Source of the DNA: Alopecurus myosuroides
Lineage: Eukaryota > Streptophyta > Magnoliopsida > Poales > Poaceae
Direction of reading: 5' to 3'
Length of the DNA: 64,000 bases
Assembly (NCBI GenBank): GCA_028641055.1
Contig: CM054060.1
Location: 164,212,696 to 164,276,695 of the forward strand
Part shown: positions 53,824 through 64,000 of the stretch, piece by piece
How the letters are laid out: each line of letters opens with the position of its first letter
How positions within the stretch are numbered: position 1 is the stretch's first letter
Notes under the pieces: model-generated
Database searches by the model: none
What the model saw: the letters and a program-made list of their open reading frames with translations, nothing else
Told to the model about the DNA's origin: nothing
Made by a program: the position numbers and the translations under genes

Positions 53824-56773
53824 ATGGCATCCTCACCGCCTTCTCCCGCTCACTCCGCCGCGCACACCATCGAAGACATCATCAACGACCTAGATCCAGA
53901 GCTAGGCTCCCCGACGCGCGCCGGCGGCGAGCCGGAAAAGACCGCGGCTTCTGCGGCGAGCGGAGGTGATCCTTCCGGCGCCGCGAATCTTGCGGACACG
54001 AGTTCCGCGCCTTCTCCGCCGTTCGCTCCCGAGACGGCGGAAGAGAAGATCACGCTTCTCGGCGACGAGCTCGCCGCCGCCGCAGCCGCTGCGTCCGCCG
54101 CCGCCGGAGCGGATGATGAGGTGGAAACTGCAGGCAACTGGATTGCCTGCAGTATTCCGCCAGCCCTCCTTCCAAACCTGGAGAAGGAGGGATTGATCCT
54201 GAAAGGGAAATGGCGGCTCCCTGAAGACGAGAACGAACCCCTGCCATCCGACGGCGAACGGGTTCTTCTCTCCTCCCATCTCTTAAGAGGTATGGGATTT
54301 CCGCCTTCCGCCTTCTTCCTCCAAGTCCTCTCCCACTATAACATCCAGCCTCACAACCTGCCACCCAACTCCATTCTCTATATGGCCGGGTTTCAGGCTC
54401 TGTTCGAGGGTTTCTTAGGTATAGAACCTAGGCTAGAATTCTGGATGTATTGTTTCGGGGTTAAGCGGAACTCTTCGGAGGGCGCACTCCCGACTTGCGG
54501 AACCATCTCCTTTACTCTTAGGAGATTTAGGGAAGATTGGTTCTCCAAGATCAAGACATCGGAATCCATCAATTTTTGGACGGGTTTTTTCTTCTACCAT
54601 CCCGATGTGCCTTTCCCAAAAAAGGCCATCGGGGTTCCACCTTTTTCAAACACAGCTGCTGTTCCCCAAGACAATTGGGGAACGGAAGCCGACCAAGTCT
54701 TGCCGCCTGATCTTCTAAGGATTAAGCAGCGCATCGCCAAGCTTACCTCTTCCGATCCACCTCTAACCGGTATGGACACGGTCCTTTGCTGGTTGGATAG
54801 GCGGATCCAGCCGTTGGCCAATCACGGTGGCCGCCTTCTTTGCGACTACACGGGTGCCAACGACCCAATGCGGACAACCAGCAAAGACTGGTCCGCGAGG
54901 GATCTTCGACGACGCGTGAACCAGTTGGTCGCATCACGCGACCAATACGAAGCGAGTCGGCCAATGTATACGGACGACAATCCGGCTCCCAAGGTATTTT
55001 TTCCGTCATTTGGGTAGAGTTTTGACATTCTTTCTCGGATTTTCTCGCTTCTAACTCTGATTTTTATTTTCAACAAATCGATGAACTTCCAGACTCGGAG
55101 CTGGCCTCCGAAGCTGAGCTGGATGCATTGCGTACCGCCTCCACAGGTGGGCGCAAGCGCAAGAAGATTTCTTCCTCTGAGGAAGTTATCGACCTTGACG
55201 GAATTCCCGTCGCCACCTCCAGGTTAGATCGTCCGGGTTATTTTTCTTTTGTCGAAGTTTTTCTTTCGTCTTCGGAATTTTAACTTTTTCCGGGTTTTTG
55301 GTTTTTAGCCTACCTCCCTCCAACCTAAAGCCGAAGAAGCTGAAGAAACACAAAGTTGTGTCCAGCCGAGGCGCTCAACCTTCTCCCGTCATCGCCCCGG
55401 ACACACCGTCCACGATGGCGGAAGAGCATGCTATAGCCCCCACCACCAAGCCGCTAGAGCCCAGCCAGCCCGTTGTGTCGAACACGGACACGAGGGAAAG
55501 GGCGGCTCCAGAGGTGGGAAAATCTTCTCAGACATTCGACGAGGAGATTCCCACCTTTGACAAGGACTTCAAGATCATCAATGACGGCCTAAGCGCAGCC
55601 GGAACTCTTTTTGCAGAATACGCAAAAGGGTTCAATGAAAACTTGGCGGGTTTGCAACGAATGAGCCAGGTATGTAACTCTAGCCCCCAAGCATTAAACA
55701 AAAATGTATGCTTTTTTGTCTTGATGCTTTATGTTCAATCTTTTCCTTGCCATGTTCCAGCAAACCGCTGACGCCATTAACATGGAAGTTTTCAACAAAC
55801 TCTCCATCAAGAATAAAGAAGTTAGAAATCTTCTTTCTATTCTTGAGGAGAGAGAGACAGAGCTGGCATCGTCTTAGCTGGCGTTGTCAGAAACAACAGG
55901 TAAGCGTTTTTCCTCTGAAGTTTTCGATTCAACTTTTTGTCTAAGTACTTATTCCGGAAGTTTTCTAAAATCGTAATTTTCCTTGCTTTCCAGCTGCTTT
56001 GGCTAAGGCCAAGCAAGTAGCTGAAGACGCCGGCAATGCCGAGTTTCTCCGAAAGGAGAATTTGGACCTTCACAAGGATCTTGTGAAGGCTCAAAAAGAT
56101 CTGGAAGCCAGCAATCTGGCCCTTGGAGTTTCTCAATCCAAGGCTTCCGCACAGGCGGAGAAGGACAAGTCCACCATTCAGGACTTGGAAGCTGCTCTGA
56201 ACCTGCGCCTGGAGGAAGGCTCCAAAATTGACAAACTTGTCGGTAAGTTTTTTCTGCATTTACCATTCTTTCCAGTCTTGCTGTGTTTCTCTGCTTTTTT
56301 ACTTAACCTTCTTGGTTGTTTTTGCTGAAAAACAGGAGATAGCCCAGATCTCTCTCGGATTGATAGAATCCGAGCTTTTGGGAAGACCTGGACCTCGATC
56401 AGAGCTGCTGGCATGCAGCTGGTCAACAAGTTCATTCCCTCAAGGACTGGGGAGTTCTCGGAAGTTGAAAAACTTCCAGGCGCCATCATGGAGGTGGCAG
56501 AGTCTAGGGAATCCATCCTACGCTCCGCTGCACGGGGCGGTGCACGCATGGCGCTTGGCCTTATGCGTATGGACTACCCTGGTGCAAAGTCTTGGCGCGT
56601 GGCGTCCGGTATCCCTCAAGGATACACGGAAGCTCAGCGGAATAAATCTTTGATGAAATCAAAGGCCATGCCACCAAGATTGCCTCCATGGTGAATATCT
56701 CCATCACTTATCCGGAAGAGGAGGTCCCTGCAGCCCCCGAGGATGATAGCAGCAAAGAAGAGTCGGATGCTTG
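53824..56773 (+). pseudogene. Antisense multi-exon gene of element C ('putative gypsy type transposon' family)
   Basis: Exons by phase: 53824-54993, 55074-55222, 55309-55669, 55761-55899, 55994-56242, 56336-56773. All joins keep the frame. The N-terminal domain (in exon 1, 390 residues) has VLLSSHLLRGMGFPPSAFF, HNLPPNSILYMAGFQALFEG and SINFWTGFFFYHPD, the same family as in A and B but diverged. The rest is KRKK-rich, then helical, then acidic. Lesions: the acceptor of intron 1 reads TTTTCAA instead of TTTTCAG, a TAG lies at 55875-55877 in exon 4, and one base is missing near 56650. C has five introns, A and B seven. Function unknown. Confidence 0.78.
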
Positions 56774-57436
56774 AAGGGCTGCCTTGAACCTGGATGGTGA
56801 AAGTAGACAAATAGGAGCATTACTGTACTTTTATGATGTAATTCAAATTGTAATGCTTCTATTCCTTTTGCATGAATGAGAACTCCGCCTTTTGCAGTCT
56901 TAATTATGAAATTCTTTGCAAGGTTTTCGGATTTTATTATTCCTTTATCTTCTAAGTTCTCTGGCGTATATGTTTTAACTGTCCTTAGTGTTTGAAATGG
57001 CTCAATAGCATTATGAATCGTTATGCCGAGTAACTGGGTATAACCAATCAGTTTAAACTCGGAAACATGGATCATACTAAAGGCATTTTTACTAACTAGC
57101 TCCAGTGACCCAACACATAAGCAATAAGATAATGCTTAGAGAAGCAAGGAATTTTTTAAATGAAACTTGGGCACGCAGGCAATTCAAGTTTCCTTTAGCC
57201 GTTAGCAGGCTGAAAAATCATCCAGTTTTTTAACGCCGAGTTCGCAGGCACAATTCGGGTTAACATTGAGTGTTTTGTAAGATCATTGGGAAATAGATGA
57301 GGCGGAATCATGCTTTATACTAGAATGAACTTGTAAAAACATGGATATCAGAATTCCGACACTCTATTTCATGATCTCAAAATATGTTTACATAGAAATT
57401 GAACTAAGTATAGGAGGGACATAACTGCTAGATATT
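56774..57436. other. Spacer of element C at the site of lost RNase H and integrase
   Basis: About 660 bases without coding features between the antisense gene and the broken RT end. In A and B about 3.2 kb of RNase H and integrase coding precede the equivalent spacer. The deletion junction is near 57440, where similarity to KFVWTPQADVAF of A ends. Confidence 0.65.
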
Positions 57437-58382
57437 CCCAGGCCTTCGCTGTCCACTTGAACTTGTCGGATTTCTTCAGCAACTTGTAGAGTGGTAAGGC
57501 TTTATCCCCCAGCCGACTAATAAATCTGCTGACGGCAGCGGCGGAACCCGTCAATCTTTGGACATCTTTTACGCACGTAGGTTTCGAGATGTTCAAGATG
57601 GCTTTGATCTTTTCCGGGTTAACCTCTATTCCTCTGTGAGAAACGATGAAACCCAGAAGTTTTCCTGAGGGAATCCCGAATACGCACTTAGATGGATTTA
57701 ACTTCATCTTATAGGTGCGCAAGTTTTCGAAAGTTTCTCGCAGATCCTCAAGGAGTGTATCTTTTTCCTTGGTTACGACAGCAATATCGTCCACGTAAAC
57801 ATGGACGTTTTTGCCAATCTGACTATGCAAACAACGTTGCATGCAACGCTGGTAGGTTGCACTTGCGTTCTTCAGGCCAAATGGCATGGTTACATAATAG
57901 TACGTCCCGTATGGGGTTATGAAAGAAGTCTTAATTTGATCTTCCTTTTTCATGCGTATTTGGTGGTACCCGGAGTATGCGTCCAAAAAGCACAAAAGTT
58001 CAGAGCCTGCAGTGGCATCTATTATTTGATCGATTCGCAGTAACGCGAACCTATCTTTCGGACACAATTTGTTCAAGCCTGTGTAATCTATACACATTCT
58101 AAGAGCAGTAGTGTCTTTCTTCGGTACTAATACCGGATTTGCAGACCATTCAGTGTGGATTACTTCCTGGATGAAATCTGCTGCTAAAAGCCGGATAATT
58201 TCCTTGCCAATAGCCTTCCGTCTTCTTCCGTCAAATCGACGGAGACCTTGTTTGACAGGTTTTGATCCTGGAATCACCTTGAGTTGGTGCTCAGCAAGTT
58301 CCCTGGGTACGCCTGGCATGTCAGCTGGACACCAGGCAAAAATATCCCAGTTCTCACGGATGAACTTGATGAGCTCGCCTTC
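57437..58382 (-). CDS. Reverse transcriptase of element C, truncated at the RNase H boundary
   Basis: Starts after the amber with EGELIKFIREN. RT motifs LRMCIDYTGLNKLCPKD, FLDAYSGYHQI and VYVDDIAVV are intact, up to LLKKSDKFKWTAKA. After that no similarity to A or B remains and a stop follows at 57369. So the polymerase is complete, but connection, both RNase H domains and integrase are gone. A mobile copy would need them in trans. Confidence 0.88.
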
Positions 58383-58385
58383 CTA
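58383..58385 (-). promoter_or_regulatory. In-frame amber between protease and RT, element C
   Basis: AAA TAG GAA on the minus strand (GMTDK, stop, EGELI). Proteins of C differ widely from A and B, yet stop, neighbouring codons and position are kept. Confidence 0.75.
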
Positions 58386-59200
58386 TTTGTCAGTCATCCC
58401 AGTCCCTACGACGATGAACTTTGTCGGATCTTTGGGGTCTAGGATTACCTGTTTTGTATTCTCAGACGCCTTGAAGCTGTCTGTTGGCTTCCGAGTTTCT
58501 TTTCCTGCCGGCATTTCTGTCGGCGATACCTCCTTGGCTAATTCCTTCAGTTCTTCCTTTGTTATGACCCTCTGAGCGCAAAGGGCGTTTTCTTTCTCCA
58601 ACTCGTTTGCCAGCTTGAAGTCACCGGCTATGGTGATTACTCCTCCTTTGGGTCCTGGCATCTTCAGCTTGTTATAGATATAACAGGATCTTGCCATGAA
58701 TTTGGCGAAAGCTGGATGTCCGAGTATTGCGTGATACACGCTTTCGAACGGCACTACTTCGAAGGATACTTTTTCCTGCCGGAAGTGATCTTTATCTCCG
58801 AAGGTGACATCTAGGGAAATTTCTCCTAGGGATCGTGCTTGTCTGCCAGGAACAATGCCATGGAAGCGTATGTTGCTGTAATTGAGCTGGGACTCGGAAA
58901 TCTTCAGATGCTTCAGTGTATCCAGGTACATTATGTTAATGCTGGATCCTCCATCCATCAGCACTCTTCTTAGCCTAGTGTTCTGGACAATAGGGCTTAC
59001 GACAAGAGCTTGTGTGCCGGGTTCAGGGATATTCCCTGGATGATCAGACTGATCCCAGGTAATTGGTGTGTTCGAGTACTTCAAGAATTTCGGGGTTGCC
59101 GGAACAACCGCGTTTATTTCTCGAAGTGTTCTTTTGGCCACCTTTGCTGACGGAGTTGCCAGGAATGTTAGCATTGCTTCTCCATCAACTCTCGGAAATT
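58386..59200 (-). CDS. Aspartic protease of element C
   Basis: Active site LMDGGSSINIMY, flap-like FHGIVPGRQARSLG, and HAILGHPAFAKFMARSCYIY. It is in a different frame from gag: the gag frame reads to a stop at 59185-59187, while the protease frame becomes sensible from about FPRVDGEAMLTF. In A gag and protease share a frame, so a one-base indel in C is more likely than programmed frameshifting, but the latter is not excluded. Confidence 0.82.
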
Positions 59201-61713
59201 TGGGGTTCGCCCTTTCGCTGTTGTTCCTGGATTTTTTCATCAGTGTCCGATTCACTGTCTTCTTTGTCAGCTTCTGGCTTTTGTTTGGCGGGTTTCCTTT
59301 TGGAACCCTTCCCCTTATTTCCGGATCCTGCATTGCCTTTCATGTGCTTATTCAGCCAGCATTGCGCGTTTGTATGGGTGGGTTTCCCAAATTGTGAATG
59401 GTGGACACAGGGTTCCGACTTAATCCTCTCCCACTCCTCTGGAGTGTAGTTGATTGGATCTGGACTGCGTCCTTTCCACTTATTCCCTTTTTCACTTCCA
59501 AAGGCTATGTTGACCTCTTTGGGTTTTGTTTCTGGAGTTCCTTTTTTGTTAGAACGAGGAGTTTTCTTGGCAAGTATCAGTGATTCGATATTGCCTCCTC
59601 TTGCTCTGATGTCGTCTTCGGCTGCAGCGTGTTCGTTGGCGGTTGTAAGCATAGATCCGAGATCTTTGTGCTGTTTGGAACCAACCATGAACGGTACAAG
59701 TCCGGGTTTTAGGCCATTGACGAAGGCATGCATTGCTTGTACGTTAGTTACTCCAGAACAACTATTCTTCATTGCCGTCCATCTGGAGATGAAATCCACG
59801 TATGGTTCATCCTCGAATTGGGTGTAACGGTTCAGCTGGTTGATGTTTTTCGGGCGTTTGTACGTTCCCCGGAAATGCTGAGTAAATACTCTAGCCATAT
59901 CATCCCAGCTGTCGATGGTTCTTGATGGTAATCCATTGATCCAATCTCTGGCTCCGTCCAGTAACATTAGGGGAAGAAACTGGACAGCTTCCAGGTCTGT
60001 CCCATTGTTGATCTGGACGGCTGTATAGTAGTCTGAGAGCCAAGTGTCCGGGTTTGTGCTGCCGGTGTATTTCTGGTACGTTGGACCGACTTTGGCAAAG
60101 CCAGAATGCAGGGTTATCCTTCGGATCCTGTCAGTGAAACACTTAGGACCAAAGTATAGATCATCCTTTTCCGCTCTATCAATGTGTGCGGAATATCTTC
60201 CAGCTGAATGGACAGAAGGGGATCTACTCCTTTCTTTTCCATTGTTGCGCGGACGCGCTTTTCCGGGATTGTGTCTATCTCTTCCGTGATCACGCCCTTT
60301 TGGATTAGACGGAGTCCTGCTCCTGTGCCTTTCTTTATCCTTAGGAGGTGTCCGGGATCTCTCACGTCTGTGAGGTATATCGTATCTTCCGGCTTTCTCA
60401 GCTGGGTTTCTCGGAGGTGGCATTGTTTTGCCGTCATTCCGGTATTTTTCTTCCCGATCGTGGGGTTTGAGTCCACCTTTCGGGGGATGGGATCCGGTTC
60501 GGGATGCTTCATCCCTATTGTCGGGATTTTTCTTGTCTTTTCTCGGATCCTCTTTTTTATCCTTTGAATTGTCTGAATCTCCAGGTTCCTCTGGTCCAGG
60601 TGCTCCAGTGGCGCAAGTAGCTATTTTGCATAGGGCGGAGTTATCATGCAGCCTTCCTGATCGCTCTTGGCCCCGCTGCTGTTGTTGCAATGCTTTTCCT
60701 AGGAAAGCATACACCCCTTGAAGTTTTTCACCATTGGAGTACATGTCATTGTTCAAGATGGCGAACGCTGCTTCCGCGTTTTCTGCTGCGGTTTTGTATA
60801 TTGGTTCGCCTCTGGCATCTTTGCCGTTTACCTGCTTTTGCCAAGATGGGTTGTGAAACCTTTCTTTTGGCGGCAGTACTTCCGGTCTTACGATTCTGGG
60901 TAACCTTGTAGGTTTAATGCTAGATCTATTCTTTCTCTCGTACTCCTCGATTTCTTCCTTCATGAGATTAATGTCATCCTGGGTTTTTTGGAGGTGTTCG
61001 CGAGTTCTGAGTAGATGTTGCTGTTTCCGTTGGAAAGCTCGTCTCCTGGCTTCCAGCATCTCAGGGGGTTCGTTTAATCCCACTCGCGTTTGCAACAGCT
61101 GCTGTTCTTCCTGTTCCGTCATTGGCGGAGCAAGGATTTCTTTGATTTTCTTCTCCGCAGGCTTTGTTCCGCTAGCATCTCCTACTTCCAGGTTTTCATC
61201 AGCTAGATCAGTTGATTTTTTCTTCCGGATTTTGTATTGGAGTTTCTTAGCAGCACGGTGCTTTTTCTTGGAAGAGGGAGGCTTTTTGACAGGCTCATCT
61301 TTTGTCAATTCATTTACATTAGGAAATACGGGAGAAGTTTCTCTGTCTTCTCTCTCTTCCTCTGGCGGAGGAGTTTTAGGGCTTTCCTGACTGCCGGCGT
61401 CCGTGGTATCAGCCGGTTTCGCCATTAGTACTTCATGGAATCCCTCTTGAAAAGATTTAACTTTCCTTTCGAAGGCGTCCGCGTCTTCGCCTTTGGAATC
61501 AAAATCATCTGATCCGGTTTCTGATTCTAATCTTGCCTCAATGGCGGCTAGTACAGAGTCAGCTTTCGAGTTCATCGTCATGTTGACAGATGTCGGATCT
61601 TCCGCCTGTATGACTGGTGTCGGATCTTCCGTTTTTGTGACGGGTGTGTTTTTGTCTGCCTTTTGCACGGGATTTCCGTCATCCGTGTTTTCAGCGACTT
61701 CGGATTGCACCAT
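59185..61713 (-). CDS. Gag of element C
   Basis: The ATG at 61713 (MVQSEVAENT) opens 842 residues. The N-terminal half is charged with helical segments (LEARRRAFQRKQQHLL). A basic Arg/Asp-rich linker (about 60150-60450) follows. The capsid-like domain has GSTNPDTWLSDYYTAVQI, ARDWINGLPSRTIDSWDDM and the CSGVTNVQAMHAFVNGL end. A C-x2-H-x7-H-x4-C cluster (EPCVHHSQFG...HTNAQC) follows, the likely zinc knuckle shared with A and B. No stop interrupts this frame. Confidence 0.88.
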   Translation of the reverse strand: MVQSEVAENTDDGNPVQKADKNTPVTKTEDPTPVIQAEDPTSVNMTMNSKADSVLAAIEARLESETGSDDFDSKGEDADAFERKVKSFQEGFHEVLMAKPADTTDAGSQESPKTPPPEEEREDRETSPVFPNVNELTKDEPVKKPPSSKKKHRAAKKLQYKIRKKKSTDLADENLEVGDASGTKPAEKKIKEILAPPMTEQEEQQLLQTRVGLNEPPEMLEARRRAFQRKQQHLLRTREHLQKTQDDINLMKEEIEEYERKNRSSIKPTRLPRIVRPEVLPPKERFHNPSWQKQVNGKDARGEPIYKTAAENAEAAFAILNNDMYSNGEKLQGVYAFLGKALQQQQRGQERSGRLHDNSALCKIATCATGAPGPEEPGDSDNSKDKKEDPRKDKKNPDNRDEASRTGSHPPKGGLKPHDREEKYRNDGKTMPPPRNPAEKAGRYDIPHRRERSRTPPKDKERHRSRTPSNPKGRDHGRDRHNPGKARPRNNGKERSRSPSVHSAGRYSAHIDRAEKDDLYFGPKCFTDRIRRITLHSGFAKVGPTYQKYTGSTNPDTWLSDYYTAVQINNGTDLEAVQFLPLMLLDGARDWINGLPSRTIDSWDDMARVFTQHFRGTYKRPKNINQLNRYTQFEDEPYVDFISRWTAMKNSCSGVTNVQAMHAFVNGLKPGLVPFMVGSKQHKDLGSMLTTANEHAAAEDDIRARGGNIESLILAKKTPRSNKKGTPETKPKEVNIAFGSEKGNKWKGRSPDPINYTPEEWERIKSEPCVHHSQFGKPTHTNAQCWLNKHMKGNAGSGNKGKGSKRKPAKQKPEADKEDSESDTDEKIQEQQRKGEPQISES

Positions 61714-61749
61714 GCCGATAAAGTGTGTATCACTTTTTTGTCGGCGATC

Positions 61750-62033
61750 TCAGCAGAATCCGGTATCATAGTCATCTTCGACTAGGTATAGGGCGGGTGG
61801 GAAATATTTGCTTCCACCGCAAAACCCCATTGCTTCTGCAGTTAGTCCGATAAAGATGTTAGCAGATCCGATCGGTAACACGCAGGCACTTACCAGGTGG
61901 TTTTGCGCCGGTATGTAGGATCCGTTGTCGAGGAAGCGTCTGACGTCGTCGTCGAACTCCAGGCTCCCGACAGTGATTGATCTTCCGATTCCACCGAGTA
62001 TCCCAGATCGGAACTTCACGCCTGACGCCGTTA
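61750..62033 (-). CDS. Leader frame between primer site and gag of element C
   Basis: Open from the primer binding site region to TGA at 61750-61752, in the same frame as gag. It reads SGILGGIGRSITVGSLEFDD and, further on, LVSACVLPIGSANIFIGLTA. A has a comparable leader frame also closed before gag. It may be an ancestral gag N-terminus or a small leader peptide. Confidence 0.4.
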
Positions 62034-62051
62034 GCCCCACGGTGGGCGCCA
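62034..62051 (-). other. Primer binding site of element C, tRNA-Lys(CUU)
   Basis: Same 18 bases GCCCCACGGTGGGCGCCA (plus strand) as in A, two bases from the LTR at 62054. Confidence 0.85.
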
Positions 62052-62053
62052 AC

Positions 62054-62604
62054 TGTCGAGACATCGTAGTAGTTTTCATAGACGGGGGTGCCATGAGACT
62101 ACGGTAGAGACGTGGGGTAACGGGATCGCGTGGTGAACAGTGAACACAGGATTTACCCAGGTTCGGTACGTCGCGACAGTACGACGTGCCTACTCCTGCA
62201 CTTCTCACTAATCAGGACTAAAGCCTGGATATAGAATTACAATGTGAGGTTTGGATCTAACTATTCGCAGAGGATCAACTTCTCGGCGAGTTAGCCTATA
62301 TCTTCTTCTCTGTTATTCGTTATCAAACTTATCTCCCGTCCGGCTTTATATAATAGCCGGATTAGGGCTTACAGAATAGGAAACCTAGAAGACTACGGTA
62401 ACTATAACTTGGAAAGTAAGGAATCTGTCTTCTCCTCCAAGCCAGATCACGTGGGCCGTGATCCGGGTCCTTCTAGAATCCGGCTTCTGTGCGTCGGGTT
62501 ACTGGGCCGCCCAATGGACCACAGCCCACTACCGCTTGGGCCACCCTGGTAATCCGGCACTTTGACTACCATCTGATATACCCCTATTTGGTATATATCC
62601 GACA
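62054..62604 (-). repeat. 5' LTR of element C (551 bp)
   Basis: Ends TGTCGAGACATCG and TATATCCGACA as in the left copy. The seven differences are single-base substitutions with no indels. A TATA box for minus-strand transcription is at about 62344-62353. Confidence 0.95.
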
Positions 62605-63087
62605 GTGCGGCAATTCTCCCTGGTGCCGAATAGCACGTCTATCCATAATCGGCCAATCGGATTGCAAGAGACTCCTGGCACAATGCCATGGAAAATGGTC
62701 TTGCTGGGTAGCAGCATGTTCTCGGCCATACCGAGCTTCTCAAGTGTGTCTCTATATACAATGTTGATGCTGCTGCCATTGTCAATCAGCACCTTGCTGA
62801 ACCTCACGTTCTTCTCAGGACCCAGGAAGGTAGGATCCAGTACCAAGGCGTAGCTACCCGGATTGGGCATCACCTTAGGATGATCCGCTCTGGACCACGT
62901 GATTTCTTGGTTGCACCAGTGCATGTAGTGAGGAACAGCAGGGATCACAACATTGACCTCCATGGCACGCCTGTGCTGGGACTTCTTGTCGACAGGCTCA
63001 GAGGTGAAGATCATGTAGCTCTCGTGATGCTCCTGGTACCGGTTGCGGTCTCCGCCACCATTGTTGTCGTTGTTGTTGTTACCTTGG

Positions 63088-63119
<32 letters not shown>

Positions 63120-64000
63120 CTTGTTGCCTCTGTTGTTGTTGCGGGTGTTGTAGTAGTTGTTGTTGTTGTTGCGGTAGCCATCGTTGTTGAAGTGGCGGTT
63201 GGCTCCTAAAGCCACCTGGTTCACATTCTCTCTTCTCGGGAAGGCTGGAGGCCGAGCAGCGGGTGCGCGAGCAGGCTGCACCGCGGCATTCGCAACTGGC
63301 AGAGGAGGAGGAGGAGGCAGGCCCTCATTCTTGTTTTCTTCCCACAAACTGCACTGCCGAGTAGTGTGGTTGGAGGGTCTTGCGGGATGCCGAGTGTGGA
63401 AACTGCATGGGCCATCCTTCATGTCCTTGAAGACAAAGTTTGGTGCCGGACCCGAGTTGCCGCTACCCTGCTGAGAAGCGATGTATGGCTTCTTATTACC
63501 TTGGCCCTGATTCTGGTTCTGCCCATACTGGGCTCCAACAGTTTTTGGCCTCTGGCTACTCCCCGCTCTGGTTGCCACAGCATTCACTTCCTCAGGATCG
63601 TACCGGGTATCAATCCGGTCACCTCTGCGCTTGTTGCGGAACTCATTGCGCTTGCTGGTGTTGATGTTGTAGTTCCTTCTCGGCTCAGCAGCATCAAGAA
63701 GAGGCTGGGTTGGGTCACCGAGTGCGTACTGACCCGCAATCCGGATAGTCTCAGCGAGAGTACTCGGCATCTCCCTCTGGAGCCTTTGCCACAACATGCT
63801 GCCATGCCTGCAGCCCTGCGCAAACCAAGTGATGGCCTGGGCCTCATTCACACCCTCACAGGTGTTCCTCAAAGTACTCCACCGAGTAAGATACTCTCGG
63901 TCTGTCTCCTCTTCTCGCTGCCTGCAAGCGGATAGCTGTTGCGGCCTATTCGGCCTCCGGTAGGTGCTGGTGAAATTGCTGACGAAAGCCTCCGCGAAGT
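62605..64000 (-). pseudogene. Gag and N-terminal protease part of element B (open at window end)
   Basis: Continues the B polyprotein: gag core end (ACRQREEETDREYLTRWSTL, TCEGVNEAQAITWF), zinc cluster GPCSFHTRHPARPSNHTTRQ, Asn-rich linker and protease active site LIDNGSSINIVY, cut at 62605 after GTRENCRT by element C. The frame is open across this whole part. The frame running into the C LTR (to 62529) is an artefact of the insertion. Confidence 0.88.
63055..63190 (-). repeat. (GTT)n trinucleotide run encoding Asn in gag of element B
   Basis: Long runs of GTT on the plus strand (AAC on the coding strand) give up to about a dozen consecutive Asn. The tract is longer than in A, consistent with slippage. 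Confidence 0.9.

Larger units (their letters stand above)
52733..62604 (-). mobile_element. Element C: Tat-clade gypsy element nested in B, 9.87 kb, lacks RNase H and integrase
   Basis: Two LTRs of 551 bp each, same tRNA-Lys(CUU) primer site, gag, protease and RT on the minus strand and an antisense gene on the plus strand. The target duplication is GTGGG (52728-52732) on the left and GTGCG (62605-62609) on the right. The empty site in A (CTCTGTGCGGCAGTTC) shows GTGCG is original. LTRs differ at 7 of 551 positions by hand alignment, so insertion is recent. The pol frame ends just after RT. Confidence 0.95.
41672..64000 (-). mobile_element. Element B: Tat-clade gypsy element (A family), interrupted by C and cut by window end
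   Basis: Left to right: 3' LTR (41672-42499), purine tract, antisense gene (43212-48166), integrase, RNase H domains and RT (48837-52324), protease, then element C (52733-62604), then the rest of protease and gag (62605-64000). The 5' LTR is beyond the window. It is inserted in the LTR of D; the five bases GTTCA at 41667-41671 should be repeated on the far side. Confidence 0.92.

Noticed and set aside
59185..59333. Programmed frameshift between gag and protease of C
   Set aside because: A/B have gag and protease in one frame and no slippery heptamer was evident; a one-base indel is simpler, though not proven.
62529..62604. Extension of the B gag-protease frame into the C LTR
   Set aside because: Created by the insertion; the real continuation of the protease is at 52732 and below.

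Overview
The window is a block of nested transposable elements from a large-genome grass, most likely a Triticeae or close pooid relative. This rests on the families seen: Ty3/gypsy elements of the Tat clade with two RNase H domains, Athila/Sabrina-like gypsy elements whose LTR opens TGATACGTC, Copia LTRs of the Angela/BARE type (TATGCCCTAGAGGCAAT near the start), a Stowaway MITE with CTCCCTCC ends and a PIF/Harbinger transposase relic. No intact host gene, rRNA gene or tRNA gene was found.

Layout. (A) 1-12102: a Tat gypsy element on the minus strand, cut by the window on the left and missing the outer tip of its right LTR. 12138-13925 and 25155-25773: two halves of one minus-strand zinc-knuckle/DUF4283-like pseudogene. 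(E) 13926-25154: a plus-strand Athila-like element that splits this pseudogene and has a 5-bp target duplication, GCGCC. Its LTRs carry an LTR remnant of another family, a Stowaway MITE and a Copia solo LTR. 25813-31000: a gypsy LTR fragment, Harbinger remnants and a second Copia solo LTR. 31000-38886: mostly unrecognised sequence ending in a long minus-strand LTR (F). (D) 38887-41671: a minus-strand relative of E with gag and protease only. (B) 41672-64000 and beyond: a second minus-strand copy of the A family, inserted into D. (C) 52733-62604: a smaller Tat element inserted inside the protease of B, with 551-bp LTRs and target duplication GTGCG/GTGGG.

How the parts work together. A, B and C share one plan. 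The LTR promoter on the minus strand drives gag, protease, RT, a first RNase H that has lost catalytic residues, a second archaeal-type RNase H and integrase; C lacks everything after RT. Minus-strand DNA synthesis would be primed by tRNA-Lys(CUU). An in-frame amber codon in the context AAA TAG GAA sits between protease and RT in all three, which suggests readthrough controls the amount of RT. Downstream of pol, on the opposite strand, each element carries a multi-intron gene of the 'putative gypsy type transposon' family, in B and C with a TATA-like promoter of its own. It converges with pol across a spacer of exactly 670 bp in both A and B. Because its introns are antisense to the genomic RNA, they are not spliced away during retrotransposition.

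All elements carry lesions as read here. A is the least damaged (one nonsense codon in pol, one near the gag start), B is strongly decayed, and C inserted most recently (7 differences between LTRs by hand alignment).
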